A DNA stretch of 64,000 bases from Fonsecaea monophora. Its lineage: Eukaryota > Ascomycota > Eurotiomycetes > Chaetothyriales > Herpotrichiellaceae. The position numbers were made by a program, and so were the translations under genes. Positions 11,392 to 22,250 of the stretch are shown here, piece after piece (the stretch's first letter is position 1; every line of letters starts with the position of its first letter). Below the pieces are notes generated by a model. The model made no database searches, was not told the origin of the DNA, and was given only the letters and a program-made list of their open reading frames with translations. Location of the stretch: contig NW_019173951.1 of assembly GCF_001642475.1 (NCBI RefSeq), positions 305,969 to 369,968 of the forward strand. The letters are read 5' to 3'.

Positions 11392-12753
11392 ATGGCACTT
11401 TCCCAAGCAGCAGCCGTTGTTGAAAAGATCATCGGCCATACAGGCGATGCTACTACTGAACAGAACCTCACCAATCCTTCGAAAGATGTGGAAAAATATG
11501 CGGACCCTTCTGGTGAAAAGATGAAAGCACTTGTGTGGAATGGAAAGAACAGCGTAAAAGTTGTTGAGACTTTCAAACCTGCAAAAATTGAAGACACGGA
11601 CGTTATTGTCAAAGTCACAGGGTCGACGGTCTGTGGTTCGGATCTGCATCTCTACCACGGTGTGGTGGTTGAGCTTCAGAAGGGCGATATTCTCGGCCAC
11701 GAGTTCTGTGGCGTGGTAGACAGCGTGGGCCCGAAAATCAGCAAAGTGAAGCCGGGCGACCGCGTGGTGTGCAGCTTTCAGATCGCATGCGGCAGCTGCA
11801 TGTACTGCAAACGGAAATTGAGCAGCCAATGCGAGAAGACCAATGACAACAAGATCGAAAACATCATGTATGGCGGTCGCACGGCGGGCATGCTGGGCTA
11901 CTCACATTTCACTGGTGGTTATGCTGGTGGGCAAGCAGAATACGTCCGTGTTGCTTACGGCGATACCAACCTTTTGAAACTGCCTGACAACGTGCCTGAT
12001 GAGAAAGGCCTCTACCTCTCGGATGTGTTGAGCACGTCATGGAATGCCGTCGTCGACACGGGAGTCAAGGAAGGTGATGTGGTCGCTATCTGGGGCGCCG
12101 GTCCCATCGGCCAGATGTGTGCAGCCATGTCGTTCATGTGCGGCGCTAAACGTGTGATCATCATTGATGGCGGTGAGGCGTCATGGCGCCTCGACTTTGT
12201 CAAGTCCAAGCTCCCCAAGGTTGAGACAATCAACTTTACCGACCTTCCCAAGGGCGAAAACATTGTTTCAACGCTGAAGAAGATGGAACACCAGGGTCCC
12301 GATGTCGCCATTGAATGTGTGGCGGGCGAGTATGCCAAGGGCTGGGCTCATTACTTCGAGCTGCTCCTTGGTGCTGAGACTGACACTTCGGAAATCGTCA
12401 ACGAGATGATCATGAGCGTCAAGAACTTTGGCCGCTGCGGTATCACAGGCGTGTATGTTGGCTACACGAATCACTTCAACATCGGGTCGCTCATGGAACG
12501 TGGTATTCGGCTGATCGGCAACGGCCAAGCTCCCGTACACTTGTACTGGGAAGATCTCCTCAAAAAGATACAAGATGGTAGCTTGGATGTCTTGCAGATG
12601 GTCAGCCATCGTGTGTTATTGGAAGAGTTGGAGGAAGTGTACAAGCGGTACGATGCGCGTGAGAAGGGTCTCCAGAAAGTCTATGTGCAGACCAAGTTCA
12701 GTGCACCGCCGAGTGAAGGATCCCCTCAATTGACCAAATATGGAACAGCATAA
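11392..12753 (+). CDS. Zinc-dependent medium-chain alcohol/formaldehyde dehydrogenase-like protein
   Basis: Single exon, 453 residues, ATG in the context CTCACCATGGC. It has the GroES-like catalytic-zinc residues Cys81 (VCGSDLH) and His103-Glu104 (GHE). The structural-zinc lobe has four cysteines (133, 136, 139, 147). The Rossmann motif GAGPIG is at 235-240, followed by an Asp at the end of the next strand (IIIDGGEA), which suggests NAD rather than NADP. The length exceeds the classical ~375 residues because of an N-terminal extension of about 40 residues and a longer cofactor region, as in glutathione-independent formaldehyde dehydrogenase-type MDRs. Substrate unknown. It ends 215 bp from the stop of the convergent NCS1 permease, so it may belong to the hydantoin-type cluster, but this is only positional. 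Confidence 0.9.
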   Translation: MALSQAAAVVEKIIGHTGDATTEQNLTNPSKDVEKYADPSGEKMKALVWNGKNSVKVVETFKPAKIEDTDVIVKVTGSTVCGSDLHLYHGVVVELQKGDILGHEFCGVVDSVGPKISKVKPGDRVVCSFQIACGSCMYCKRKLSSQCEKTNDNKIENIMYGGRTAGMLGYSHFTGGYAGGQAEYVRVAYGDTNLLKLPDNVPDEKGLYLSDVLSTSWNAVVDTGVKEGDVVAIWGAGPIGQMCAAMSFMCGAKRVIIIDGGEASWRLDFVKSKLPKVETINFTDLPKGENIVSTLKKMEHQGPDVAIECVAGEYAKGWAHYFELLLGAETDTSEIVNEMIMSVKNFGRCGITGVYVGYTNHFNIGSLMERGIRLIGNGQAPVHLYWEDLLKKIQDGSLDVLQMVSHRVLLEELEEVYKRYDAREKGLQKVYVQTKFSAPPSEGSPQLTKYGTA

Positions 12754-12968
12754 TGGGGAGGCAAGTATTACGGGATCACTGCTGGCAGATTGGAGCACAT
12801 GTAATTGATCGAGACCTGTAATGTCACCCAAATGTGCAATACTGGCGTGATTATTAAGTGCCAGCCAAGCTTAGCAACGACGGGCTTGGCAAACTTGGTC
12901 TTCTCTATATATGCGTCTACAGCGTCTTGATTGTCTTCATACATGCGTGGTCAACCTCCTTCCACAAT

Positions 12969-14648
12969 TCATCCTACTGTTTGTATTGCCGCCGGAGTTA
13001 CATGCGTCTCGGAAACGATCTTTTCACTCTTCTCAATGTCCCGGTCGGTATACTCGGTTGGTGTCCTGCTCTCACTTGCTACCTCCAACCCGTCGAGGAG
13101 ATACAACTTGCCGTAGTCCTCCTCACCATCATCCGGTCTGACTGGTATGGGCGAGAGGGTCGTGCAAATGAAATACACCAGGCCGGAGAAGACGACCACG
13201 AGGACGTAATTCCACGAGTACATATTGAGAATGCCTCGATTGTGAACCGGTACACCCATTGAGAATAGCATCCCTGGGAAGAGCGGAGCGATGGCCACAA
13301 ACCAAGCGACGAATGCCCGCCAATTGCACCCATACTTATACCAATAGATACCTCGGGGTTTGAAGAGATGCGAAATGTTGATGCCGTATCCGCGGCGGAC
13401 CCAGAAATAATCCATCATGATTACTCCCGTTGTCGCACCGAGGAACAGCGTATATGCACCCAAGAATGCCAAAAAGGTGGTCGCCTTTGCTTGAATCTCC
13501 CATGGACAGATGGCGAACGATATCACCGCACAGATGAACTGTCCGCGGCGAATGTTGATGTACTTGGGGAACAATCCCGTCAAGTCGTTGGCCAGAGGGA
13601 CCGAGTTACCCGTGACGTTGGTCATGATGTTGAAGAAGATGAAGCAGGCACCCGCAAAGAACTTCCCAGCCCGATTATCGAAGTTGTTGATCACCACCAA
13701 AGGATTCCATTGCACCTCGCCATATACAACTGACGAGGCCACTGCCATGGTGCAGCCGAGGAATTCGGTCAAGGTCACCAGCACAGGCAAGGCGAATAGC
13801 TGGGTAGCCCATGCCGCTCTGTCGTTCTTTGAGTGCCGCGATATGTCCATGATGTTGACAGCGAAGGTAGCGTTACCGGAGATTGCAGCGTTGACGCATA
13901 TACCGAAAAGATAGCCCACGCTCCATCCGTCGAGGGGCTTGCTCGGTGCTCTCCAAACTTCAGGCCAACCGCGCGCAGCAGTCACTGACCATGTGAACAG
14001 GGCCACCCAGAAAAGAGGCACCAGAACACTCTTGACAATGAACAGGTATCGCAATGTCTTGATCGGCAGGTACAGGAACGGCAACGATATCAACCAGAAG
14101 ATGGAGAAGCACAAAATTTGTTGCGCCGTCACGTTGGCCGAGGCTGGAATTGCGTTGACTTCCCAGTGAGCGAAAGACGGCCAGATGGCTGTAGTGCAGG
14201 CTTGGACAGCTTGACCAGCGAGACTGACTTGGATGCCGTAGTAGATGATACACGGCACCCCTCTCACGACCATGGCCCATTTGGACCCTAGCATACCGAA
14301 CGACGCTCTGACTGTGCCAGGAAAGTTTGTTCCCAGCTTGCTACCTAGATATCCGGACGCAGCGCAGGGAATAGAGACGATAATGTTCCCAATCAAGCAC
14401 GCCACCACACAGAGCCCTGGGTTCAATCCGAGAGAGAAGGCTGAGCTTGATACTTCCAGTTGTGCTGCGTTGAAACCTTCGGCTATCCAAAACAGTCCCA
14501 TTTGGTACCACTCATACGTTCGATCTTTTCGTTTGATCGGGTCCATGTCCTCGTTGGTGTATTTGATCGCATCAGGGTCATCTGCCCCAAAGGAGCCAGG
14601 ATGCGGTTTGAGCACTACATGCTCGTCCCAAAAGTGTTTGAACCCCAT
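12969..14648 (-). CDS. NCS1-family permease (Fur/Mhp1 type: allantoin, uracil or hydantoin transporter)
   Basis: Single exon, 559 residues, about 12 hydrophobic segments. Fur-type NCS1 signatures include the N-terminal block with GFNAAQ, NIMDISRHSK in the middle and NSVPLANDLTGLFPKYINIRRG near helix 8. Fungal relatives import allantoin, uracil, uridine or other ureides with H+ at the plasma membrane. Bacterial Mhp1, the hydantoin transporter, belongs to the same superfamily. The gene is divergent from the dihydropyrimidinase/hydantoinase gene and shares its 934-bp promoter. A TATA-like TATATAAGG lies about 105 bp upstream. The substrate cannot be fixed from sequence; the neighbours make a cyclic ureide or hydantoin attractive. 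Confidence 0.9.
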   Translation of the reverse strand: MGFKHFWDEHVVLKPHPGSFGADDPDAIKYTNEDMDPIKRKDRTYEWYQMGLFWIAEGFNAAQLEVSSSAFSLGLNPGLCVVACLIGNIIVSIPCAASGYLGSKLGTNFPGTVRASFGMLGSKWAMVVRGVPCIIYYGIQVSLAGQAVQACTTAIWPSFAHWEVNAIPASANVTAQQILCFSIFWLISLPFLYLPIKTLRYLFIVKSVLVPLFWVALFTWSVTAARGWPEVWRAPSKPLDGWSVGYLFGICVNAAISGNATFAVNIMDISRHSKNDRAAWATQLFALPVLVTLTEFLGCTMAVASSVVYGEVQWNPLVVINNFDNRAGKFFAGACFIFFNIMTNVTGNSVPLANDLTGLFPKYINIRRGQFICAVISFAICPWEIQAKATTFLAFLGAYTLFLGATTGVIMMDYFWVRRGYGINISHLFKPRGIYWYKYGCNWRAFVAWFVAIAPLFPGMLFSMGVPVHNRGILNMYSWNYVLVVVFSGLVYFICTTLSPIPVRPDDGEEDYGKLYLLDGLEVASESRTPTEYTDRDIEKSEKIVSETHVTPAAIQTVG

Positions 14649-14750
14649 GGCTGGGTTGTTTGTGCAATAGAGCTCTTGTCAAGGGATGATGTGCTGAGCC
14701 AGTCTTCCCTCCAAAACCACGTTCGGACTTGGGCCGATCGTCGGATTGCC

Positions 14751-14760
14751 TCCTTATATA
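14751..14760 (-). promoter_or_regulatory. TATA-like element of the NCS1 permease gene
   Basis: Reads TATATAAGGA on the minus strand, about 105 bp before the permease ATG. Confidence 0.5.
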
Positions 14761-14860
14761 GGGTCTACACAAAGCATTCTACGGACCCGGGCAACTTATC
14801 TTTCTCCAACCAGCAAGACAAGGGCCCAGACGGCCGACTTCTGGTGGACCTTATCGAAGG

Positions 14861-14876
14861 CGGTTGATAACAACCG
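14861..14876. promoter_or_regulatory. Palindrome CGG-N10-CCG enclosing a GATAA core
   Basis: CGGTTG-ATAA-CAACCG: two perfect 6-bp arms around a 4-base centre. CGG triplets in inverted order are the classic target of Zn2Cys6 transcription factors. The 10-base spacing matches that known for yeast Put3. The GATAA core at 14866-14870 lies inside it. Confidence 0.5.
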
Positions 14877-15582
14877 CTCAAGACCGTCGTTCAATCGGGC
14901 GCATATCTGGCATAAAACGGGGTCCCAGAACTAAATTCTCACAGATCAAAGCCTTTCACCTGATCCAAACTCGCAAGTCGGCACTTAGCAAGGCTGGGCA
15001 AGCATATCCCTTGCCCCTGGCCCGCCTGGCCAAGTATACCATCTGGAGTCCCACGTGCGAAACAAAGTTCCACCTTGGAGTCGTTTGGAGTCCATGGGAG
15101 TCGGATGGTCAAGTCCGCGATAACTGTTAGAATCCAATAACAGCAAATTATCGGTCAACAGAGCATCAATTCCTCTGTCTGAGACCGAAAAGTGATCACG
15201 GAGGAACGCGCAGCGCTAGCGGAGAATGGCCGATCAAGTTCCCGGCAACGTCCAGAATCAGATATGAGCCTGTATATTGACCAATCGCCATCAACCTTAT
15301 CAGGTATCTGCTATATACTTTCGGGTTTCGAATTGCACATTGATTCACGAAGTTCCTAACGGGATTTATCGGCAATTCCGACAGTCAGGACAAGTCCCGA
15401 AGGTGGAAGTCGTACAATGGGTCGTGCGAGAAACAAAAATGGACTTGTCGGTTTCTCACCACCATTGGCGCGGGCTCTGGGTACTTCGTGTTGCCAAAAG
15501 TTCTTCAAATTTCAAGTCACCAGCTACGGCACCATCAGGAGACAGGCAAACAGTCAACTTTCGACCTTGACATACCAAACCG

Positions 15583-17269
15583 ATGGGTAGCTATGCACCT
15601 CCTGCCCTGGAGTGCGACCTCCTGGTCACAAATGGAGTCATTGTAGGTCGTCAAGTATCTTGAAGAACAAGTCGTTGCTCACAGTTACTCACAGGTCTCG
15701 TCAAGTGACTTGATCTATCCGCCAGCATCTGATATTGCCGTGAAGGATGGAAAAATTGTTTGCATTGGCGCTCTTCAAGGGCTTTTCACGGCAGCGCGAG
15801 TTATCGACGCTGATGGTGCATATGTAACACCGGGTGGTGTCGATACCCATGTCCACTTGGATCAGCACATCAACGGCGCTTTGGGCGATAACTTCGAAAA
15901 TGGAACCAGGAGTGCTATTGCTGGTGGCACCACCACAGTTGTGGCGTTCGCTTTCCAGAAGAAGACGGACGAAAGTGTACTTCCTGTAGTGGAGGCGTAC
16001 CACAAGAAGGTGAGTCTCAAGTGCCCTTTGATTTGTGCAGCTTTCTGACCTGAGCTCGAAAAGGCAGCAGGGCTCTCCTACTGTGACTATAGTTTCCACA
16101 TGATTTTAACAAACCCAACTAAATCTATCGTCGAGGAGGAGCTTCCCACTCTGGTGGAACAGGGCATAACTTCGGTAAAGCTCTACATGACTTATGATCC
16201 CCTGAAGCTCCGCGACCGTCAAATTCTGGACATCATGCTCGCCACCCGGGCTTTGGGCATGACGACGATGATGCATGCCGAGAATGCGGACATGATTGAG
16301 ATGATTATCGAACAGCTCTATGAGCAGAAGAAGGGCGATCCGTACTACCACGCTATCGCACGGCCCAAAGTCGCCGAAGACGAAGCGACGTATCGTGCCA
16401 TCTCGCTTGCACGGTTAATGGACACACCGATCCTGCTGGTGCACATCTCGTCCGCGATTGCCGCACGACATATCCGCGAGGCGCAGACGAAACTCCTGCC
16501 TATACACGCCGAGACTTGTCCGCAGTATCTGTACCTGCTCAAGGATCGCCTACGAGGCGAAAACTTCGAAGGCGCGAAATACGTGTGCAGCCCGCCACTG
16601 AGGGACAGCGACGATGATCTCAATGCTTTGTGGGAGGGGATTGCCAACGGGACATTTACGACCGTCTCCTCGGACCATTGCCCCTTCTCGTTCCAACACC
16701 CACTGGGAAAGCAGATGGGGCTGAAGGACGGGGTTTCTAGATTCACAGACATCCCCAATGGTCTTCCTGGCGTAGAGACGCGGTGCCCGCTGGTCTTCAA
16801 GGGCGTACAAGACGGCCGCATCAGCATTCAAAAGTACGTCGAAGTTACCTCGACCAATCCTGCACGACTGTACGGCTTGAACACCAAGGGCACACTGGCT
16901 GCTGGATACGATGCCGACATCACCATCTGGTACAATGACAGCAAACCCGGCTCTGCATTCCAGCCGTTTGACCTGACCAACGAAATGCTACACCATACGT
17001 GCGACTACACACCATTTGAGGGCGTGCGGTTCGGGAACTGGCCAAGGTACACGATTGTGAGAGGCCAGGTGGTCTGGGCCAGAGACGAGGGTGGCGTCGT
17101 CGGCGAGAAAAGCCTCGGGACGTTTGTAAAGAGGGCCGAGAACAGCCTCAGACAACCGAGAGGTAAATTCGAGAATGAGTGGATTCCCCAGTACAAGGGG
17201 AGGATCCCTGCGACTGCTGCAGCGGGCACAAGCACCAAAAAAGTGGTAGTGACGGCGACCAGCTCCTAG
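15583..17269 (+). CDS. Dihydropyrimidinase / hydantoinase (cyclic amidohydrolase)
   Basis: Three exons: 15583-15642, 15695-16009, 16064-17269, with introns of 52 and 54 nt (donors GTAGGT, GTGAGT); 526 residues. The joins restore a continuous dihydropyrimidinase fold. The metal-binding motif is DTHVHLD. The Lys that should carry the bridging carbamate is in SVKLYMTYD. Metal-ligand His residues are in MMHAENAD and LLVHISS, and the catalytic Asp is in SSDHCPFS. The enzyme family opens six-membered dihydropyrimidines (pyrimidine catabolism) and five-membered 5-substituted hydantoins to N-carbamoyl amino acids. It is divergent from the NCS1 permease. A racemase and a D-carbamoylase lie 5-10 kb downstream, which favours the hydantoinase role. 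No beta-ureidopropionase-type gene was recognised. Substrate preference is inferred, not shown. Confidence 0.92.
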
Positions 17270-17997
17270 AGTATGACAATTAGGGAACTCGTACCTCGAA
17301 CATAAATAGATCTTGTATTAACTGATTTGGCAGTGCGACCATCATGCCACAAGGCTCTCATGAGACGCCTTTCAACCCCAGTATGGTCAGATCAAGCGCG
17401 CGGCCGGTCCTGTTAGGCTCTCACGGGTGAGACATTGTCGGAAGAGTCGATATTAATAGTTGTCGGTTTCTATTCTGGAAGTCTGGTCCGGATCCTGTTC
17501 TGAAGGAAGGGCATCTTTACAGCCCGATCCGAACGTCGTGGGTTTGAGCACTGCCACGGGTATCACTTTATAAAGGCAGCGGGGAATCACATCGCATATA
17601 GAGGGAGAATTTGTCGAGAGCGCCACAGCCGTCCAGGCTTTTCGGTTCGGTGTCTATACTCTGTCCTCCTGTAGCGCTGTAACAAGAGGATAGATTGGGC
17701 TTATATGGCCTACATAGATGTGAGTGAAAGGCGATTGGGCAACTGAGCGACGAATGGTTCCACTCTTATGACCTAAGCAGGTGGCAGATGCAGGGTAAAT
17801 ACTCATTAACGCCACCCTTCCATCCATAATGGGTTAGTACACAGTGAATTAGAAGCCACTAACCATCGCCTCACCTACTACATCAGAACTCGTATGTGGG
17901 AAAAATTTCCAATCCACCTTCCGCACACCTGATACCTCTTGGGTAGAGATTCTTCTTCAGATCAGACATTCCCAGACATAACAACTGGTAAGCAAAG
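17270..17997. other. Intergenic spacer, hydantoinase / RMT2
   Basis: No coding signal seen. One ACTCGTAC octamer lies just after the hydantoinase stop (17287-17294). It should contain the hydantoinase terminator and the RMT2 promoter. Confidence 0.5.
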
Positions 17998-19316
17998 ATG
18001 GCAGAAGAAACTTCGGAAGGAGACGTCCTCCTCGCCAGGCGCATCATCTCCGCTGCAGCTCGACACGACGTGGCTGCCCTGGAGGTCCTACTCAAAGACG
18101 GGTCGGCGAATGTGCAGGATGCCTCTGCACCTGTATCGTCGTCCCCGCTCCACGCTGCGATTGCGGCATGCGGAAACGCTGAGGATGGGAAAGAGGCGGA
18201 TGCAAACGCGATTAGGACTGTGGAGTTGCTCTTGGAGAACGGTGCCATCTGGAACGATTTGAACGGTGAGGACGAGACGCCAGGGTGCATTGCGCTTCGG
18301 CTTGGGCAGAAGAAGATCTACGACATGATGGTGGATGCTGGTGTGCGGGCTGAACTTCTCTTCTCTAAGCTTGAGAGCCTTGGATTGGACGTGGACGAGG
18401 ACGAGGATGAGGATGAAAATGACGTCGGCGACGATAATGAGGAGATAGGTGACACAATTCCAGCATCGAAGAGGCGGAAACTTTCTGATGGACAAGGCCA
18501 CGGAGTCGAGCAGGCGACCGAAGAGAAACCGCTTGATGACGTCTCGCTCGATAACCGAGCATACTTGAAGAGCCAACTCCGGTACAAGCCCGGCATATTG
18601 TTGGACGAGAGTGACAACGCGGTGATGATGGACTGGGAGACTCAGATCATGCAGCGCCACGCCGAGACCCTGATCCCCAAGTCCGGCCTCAAGGTGATGA
18701 ACGTGGGCCACGGCATGGGCATCGTCGACACAGCCATCCAGACACACAGCCCGTCCGAACATCACATTGTTGAAGCACATCCTCAAGTGCTCCAGCGGCT
18801 ACGCGACCAGGGCTGGTACGACAAGCCCAACGTCGTCATCCACGAGGGGAGGTGGCAGGACGTGCTACCGAAACTGGTTGAGAAGGGCACCGTACAACTC
18901 GATGCGATCTATTACGATACCTTTGCCGAGGACTACAAGGCCCTGAAGGAGTTCTTTTCCGAGTACGTCGTCCAGCTGCTGAGCCCGACGGGGAAATTCG
19001 GATGGTACAACGGACTGGGAGCGGACCGGCAGATCTGCTACGACGTGTATACCAAGGTATGTTATGACTTGCGGGGCATTTCCTTGCACCTTCGAGCCGG
19101 AGGTGTATTGAGAAGGAGCAATCCACAACAGAACAGACTAACTAATGAATGTGGTAGGTTGCGGAAATCGACCTTCGTCAGGCCGGATTTGACACTGCGT
19201 GGGAGGATATCGCCGTGCCTGCAGGTCTCCATGGCAGCAAGCAATGGGAGGGCACTAGACGGCCGTACTGGACGATCGATGTCTATCGATTACCGGTGAA
19301 TACGTTTACGAAATGA
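17998..19316 (+). CDS. RMT2: Protein arginine N5 (delta)-methyltransferase
   Basis: Two exons, 17998-19056 and 19158-19316 (donor GTATGT, acceptor GGTAG, 101-nt intron); 405 residues, close to the 412 of yeast Rmt2. The N terminus carries ankyrin-like repeats (about 15-120), then an acidic linker of Asp/Glu and a basic KRRK patch. The SAM-binding methyltransferase domain holds VGHGMGIVD (about 235), IVEAHP and the family block HEGRWQDVLPKL. Yeast Rmt2 methylates the delta nitrogen of an arginine in ribosomal protein Rpl12. This conserved housekeeping gene sits inside the hydantoin-type neighbourhood, so that neighbourhood is not a pure cluster. Confidence 0.95.
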
Positions 19317-20569
19317 ACGATATGGATGGATGTTTTGAGGATGGATGTGGACCAAAAAATGAGAGAGAAGCATTGATAGAGTCAGGCTCGCAGTGACGAC
19401 TATTTCAAGATGGATCTAGGCCGAGATGCAGCAATTTCCGTCTCTGCCACATGTCCATTTGTCTCGACGCTGTGTGGGCTATAGTCTACGGAGACAAACG
19501 ACCAAGTCATTGTTGAAAAATCATACCAAGCTAATATTTTTTCTATCACGTAGATCTGCCTGCTCTTGCTCTAGTGCAGTAGCAAATCTCCCATCACCTA
19601 ACCTGTACCATAATTAGGTGGACAAGGATTGGTTTATAGGAAGATTGTTTATATTTTTCCGTTACCGATAAAAGTACAATTCCTTATCGATAAGGATTGA
19701 CGTCATACACAGTCCCAGCATGGTGGAGTACTCAGACTGCGGGTTTCACGTCCACTGATTGAATTGCCATGCATGTGAAGACCACACATACCCCAAAGCC
19801 GTCATTGGCTTCTTCCTCCAAGCAGGCTCGATACCCATTGTGCATCTAGACGCTTGGAGATTGAGGACAATCCAAAGCCTAGTGGAAGTGACAGAAAGCT
19901 CGTGGGTCTAGGGTTCACAATTAGCCCCCAGTCCTACCGCCGAGCACGCAATTCCCATTTCAAATTGACCGGCACCCACGCGATCGAGGGGCTTTCCCCC
20001 CTTCCCATCCTCGACCACAAACAGAGACGAACCGGCCTCTGGGAGGGGTAACATCGCTGTCGGATTAGACCATGGAGCCTCAGGAACCGACTTGGCACCG
20101 AGTTCTATTTGACAAATTGTGGGTTATAACTAATCAACCGCCTGCGAAGAGGGGGGAGCGATAAGCTTAGCCATGATGCTGGTGGGTGGGTGGTGGGTGC
20201 TGTTGTCCAACTGACTAAGCCTGTGCATGAACCTGAGCGAGTTAGGAATACGACGCACCCAATACTCGTCCAATGACTGCGCAACGGCGCAGCTGAGAAT
20301 GGTAATACTGCTGTCCTCACTGGTCCGTCGCGTCATGCCTGCTGACTGATGTTGGCTGGGTATTTGGCATGCTAGGCTGGGCTGGATCCTGGTTTGGATT
20401 TCTCCAGGGAGAAAAAGCACTCAGAGGATGGTTATATAAACATGGGAGAATGGTGGGAGGGAATCTGAGGACAAGAGAGCCGACGGAGAAGAAGAACTTG
20501 CCTGTCTGTACGCACCGAGTCCCTCTGAATTTCCAACAGATTCAACTACAGTACTAGTCAATTCTCAAT
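19317..20569. other. Intergenic spacer, RMT2 / catalase-like gene
   Basis: 1.25 kb without recognisable coding sequence. It includes the RMT2 3' end and the promoter of the catalase-like gene with a good TATA box. Confidence 0.5.
20433..20440 (+). promoter_or_regulatory. TATA box of the catalase-like gene
   Basis: TATATAAA, 130 bp before the ATG, a usual fungal distance. Confidence 0.6.
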
Positions 20570-21620
20570 ATGCCTCTCTCTACCAACGACAAGACCAACG
20601 ACACCGCTGCCACTCTGGTCAAGACGCTACAAGGAGCGTTTCACACACCACCGGGCTTCAGACCAGGTACGTATTCATTCCCTCTCCTGTATCCACATAC
20701 AGTACAGCAGAATTAGTTTATGGCATGGCTAACCATACACCTCATCAGCCCACGCTCGAGGCATTCTCCTCAATGGCACATTCACACCTACTTCAGAGGC
20801 CAGCTCTCTGAGCGTGGCTCATCACTTCAACGCCAGTTCCACACCCATCATCGTCCGGTTCTCAAACTCGACAGGGATCCCCCAGATCCCCGATAATGCG
20901 GGCGACGCGAACCCGCGCGGCATCGCCATCCGTTTCGTCCTGCCAGAGAAGGACGGGCGCCGCCAACACACCGACATCATTGCGCACTCGACGCCCTTCT
21001 TCCCCGTGCGCACGGGCGAGGATTTCCTCGAATTTCTCCAGGCCGTCGGTGCGTCGGCGGCTCCGGACGCCCCCAAACCGTCACCCATCGAAGTGTATCT
21101 GAGCAAGACGCCCTCGGCGGCGACGTTCGTGCTCGCGCCGAAACCCACGCCGGCGAGCTTCGCGACGGAGAAGTATTTCGGGCTCAACGCGTTCAAGCTC
21201 GTCGCGGCCGACGGCACGGGCACGTTTGTGCGGTACCGCATCACGCCGGACGCCGGGGAATCGCACCTGACCAAGGAGGAGGCCGAGGGCAAGGACCCCG
21301 CGTTCCTGCACAACGAGATCCAGACGCGCATCATCGACGGCGGCGCCTCCTTCACGCTGTGGGGCCAGGTCGGCGAGGACGGCGACCCGACAAACGACGT
21401 GACCCTCCAGTGGCCCGAGGAGCGCCGCCTGGCCAAGCTGGGCACCATCAAGGTCGAGTCCGTGGCCGACGACAACGACGAGAAACAGCGCACAACCATC
21501 TTCGATCCCGTCCCTCGCATCGACGGCGTCCAGCCTAGCGACGACCCCCTCCTCGACATGCGCGCCAGCATCTATCTCATCTCGGGCCGTGAGAGGAGAG
21601 CCGCGGGTCCTCACCACTAG
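20570..21620 (+). CDS. Small catalase-related haem protein (SrpA-like peroxidase)
   Basis: Two exons, 20570-20666 and 20749-21620 (donor GTACGT, acceptor ATCAG, 82-nt intron); 322 residues. This is much shorter than true catalases (about 480 or more) and matches the small catalase-related peroxidase group. The distal His is His34 in the RPAHARG motif. The expected haem-ligand Tyr is Tyr308 in an RxxxY motif (Arg304). VRFSNS and the NPRGIAIRF block are typical of the catalase barrel. No signal peptide, so cytosolic. Such proteins use organic or hydrogen peroxides with low catalase activity. The second exon is GC-rich at third positions, more than neighbouring genes. Physiological partner unknown. 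Confidence 0.88.
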
Positions 21621-22250
21621 GCATAGATTGGACCGGACGGGGATAGACCTGCATAGGTACCCGGTTCAATGGCACGAGATGACGGGGCTGTAACCTGGAC
21701 CGGCGATGTCGGCCACTGGATCCCTAGCCCAACCCTAATCCCTGCATGTCTATGATCTATGACCTACATACATACATAGCATACATAGTAGTAATCAAGT
21801 AGTTGGTAACCTACACACCTACATGCCTACCTACTTACCTAGCAAGCATGCAAGCATATCCAAGACCAGAACAAGAAGTCAATTATTCCACCACCCTCTT
21901 TCCTTGCTTACCTATTCGTGTATTCGTGCCATGTGCTCTACGTGTTGCAGTGTGTCTAGACAAATCCAGACAATCTATTCTGTAAACGATACGCAAGTAT
22001 AGAGACGCGGATAGGTGGACAAGTGACCAAGTGACCAGGTGACCAAGTGACCAAGTCAGATCTTGACTCAAGAAAACTCATTTTCTCAACTCAACAGCAC
22101 TTCTCTGCCTGCCTTTTGATCAAATATTGCATTCCTTCATTCAGCTATCCAACAAGACGTACATGCATGCATATCCATCCATCCATTTCACACCCGAAAA
22201 AAAGTCCCTGCAAGCAAGCACTGTGGCATATTACCTCTGGAAAAAAAACT
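21621..22250. other. Convergent intergenic spacer, catalase-like / racemase
   Basis: 630 bp between two stop codons. It contains CTAC/TACC and CATC repeats and the octamer tandem at 22021-22057. No gene seen. Confidence 0.5.
22021..22057 (+). repeat. Tandem octamer AAGTGACC, about 4.5 copies
   Basis: Four consecutive octamers (third copy AGGTGACC) and a partial fifth. Confidence 0.85.

Larger units (their letters stand above)
14649..15582. promoter_or_regulatory. Shared divergent promoter, NCS1 permease / hydantoinase, rich in GATA sites
   Basis: Seven GATAA cores on either strand (14796-14800, 14851-14855, 14866-14870, 15119-15123, 15148-15152, 15297-15301, 15366-15370) in 934 bp; uniform base use would give about two. 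In filamentous fungi GATAA cores are read by the nitrogen activator AreA/NIT2 and repressor AreB. A perfect inverted repeat with CGG and CCG ends lies at 14861-14876. Confidence 0.6.

Noticed and set aside
15583..17269. Reading the locus as an ordinary pyrimidine-catabolism (PYD) set
   Set aside because: The carbon-nitrogen hydrolase carries D-carbamoylase rather than beta-ureidopropionase hallmarks, and a hydantoin racemase has no place in that pathway. The hydantoinase itself could still act on dihydrouracil.
18088..18786. 232-codon minus-strand frame opposite RMT2
   Set aside because: Antisense shadow; RMT2 signatures are decisive for the plus strand.
20822..21571. 249-codon minus-strand frame opposite the catalase-like gene
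   Set aside because: Antisense shadow caused by high GC3; no recognisable domain.
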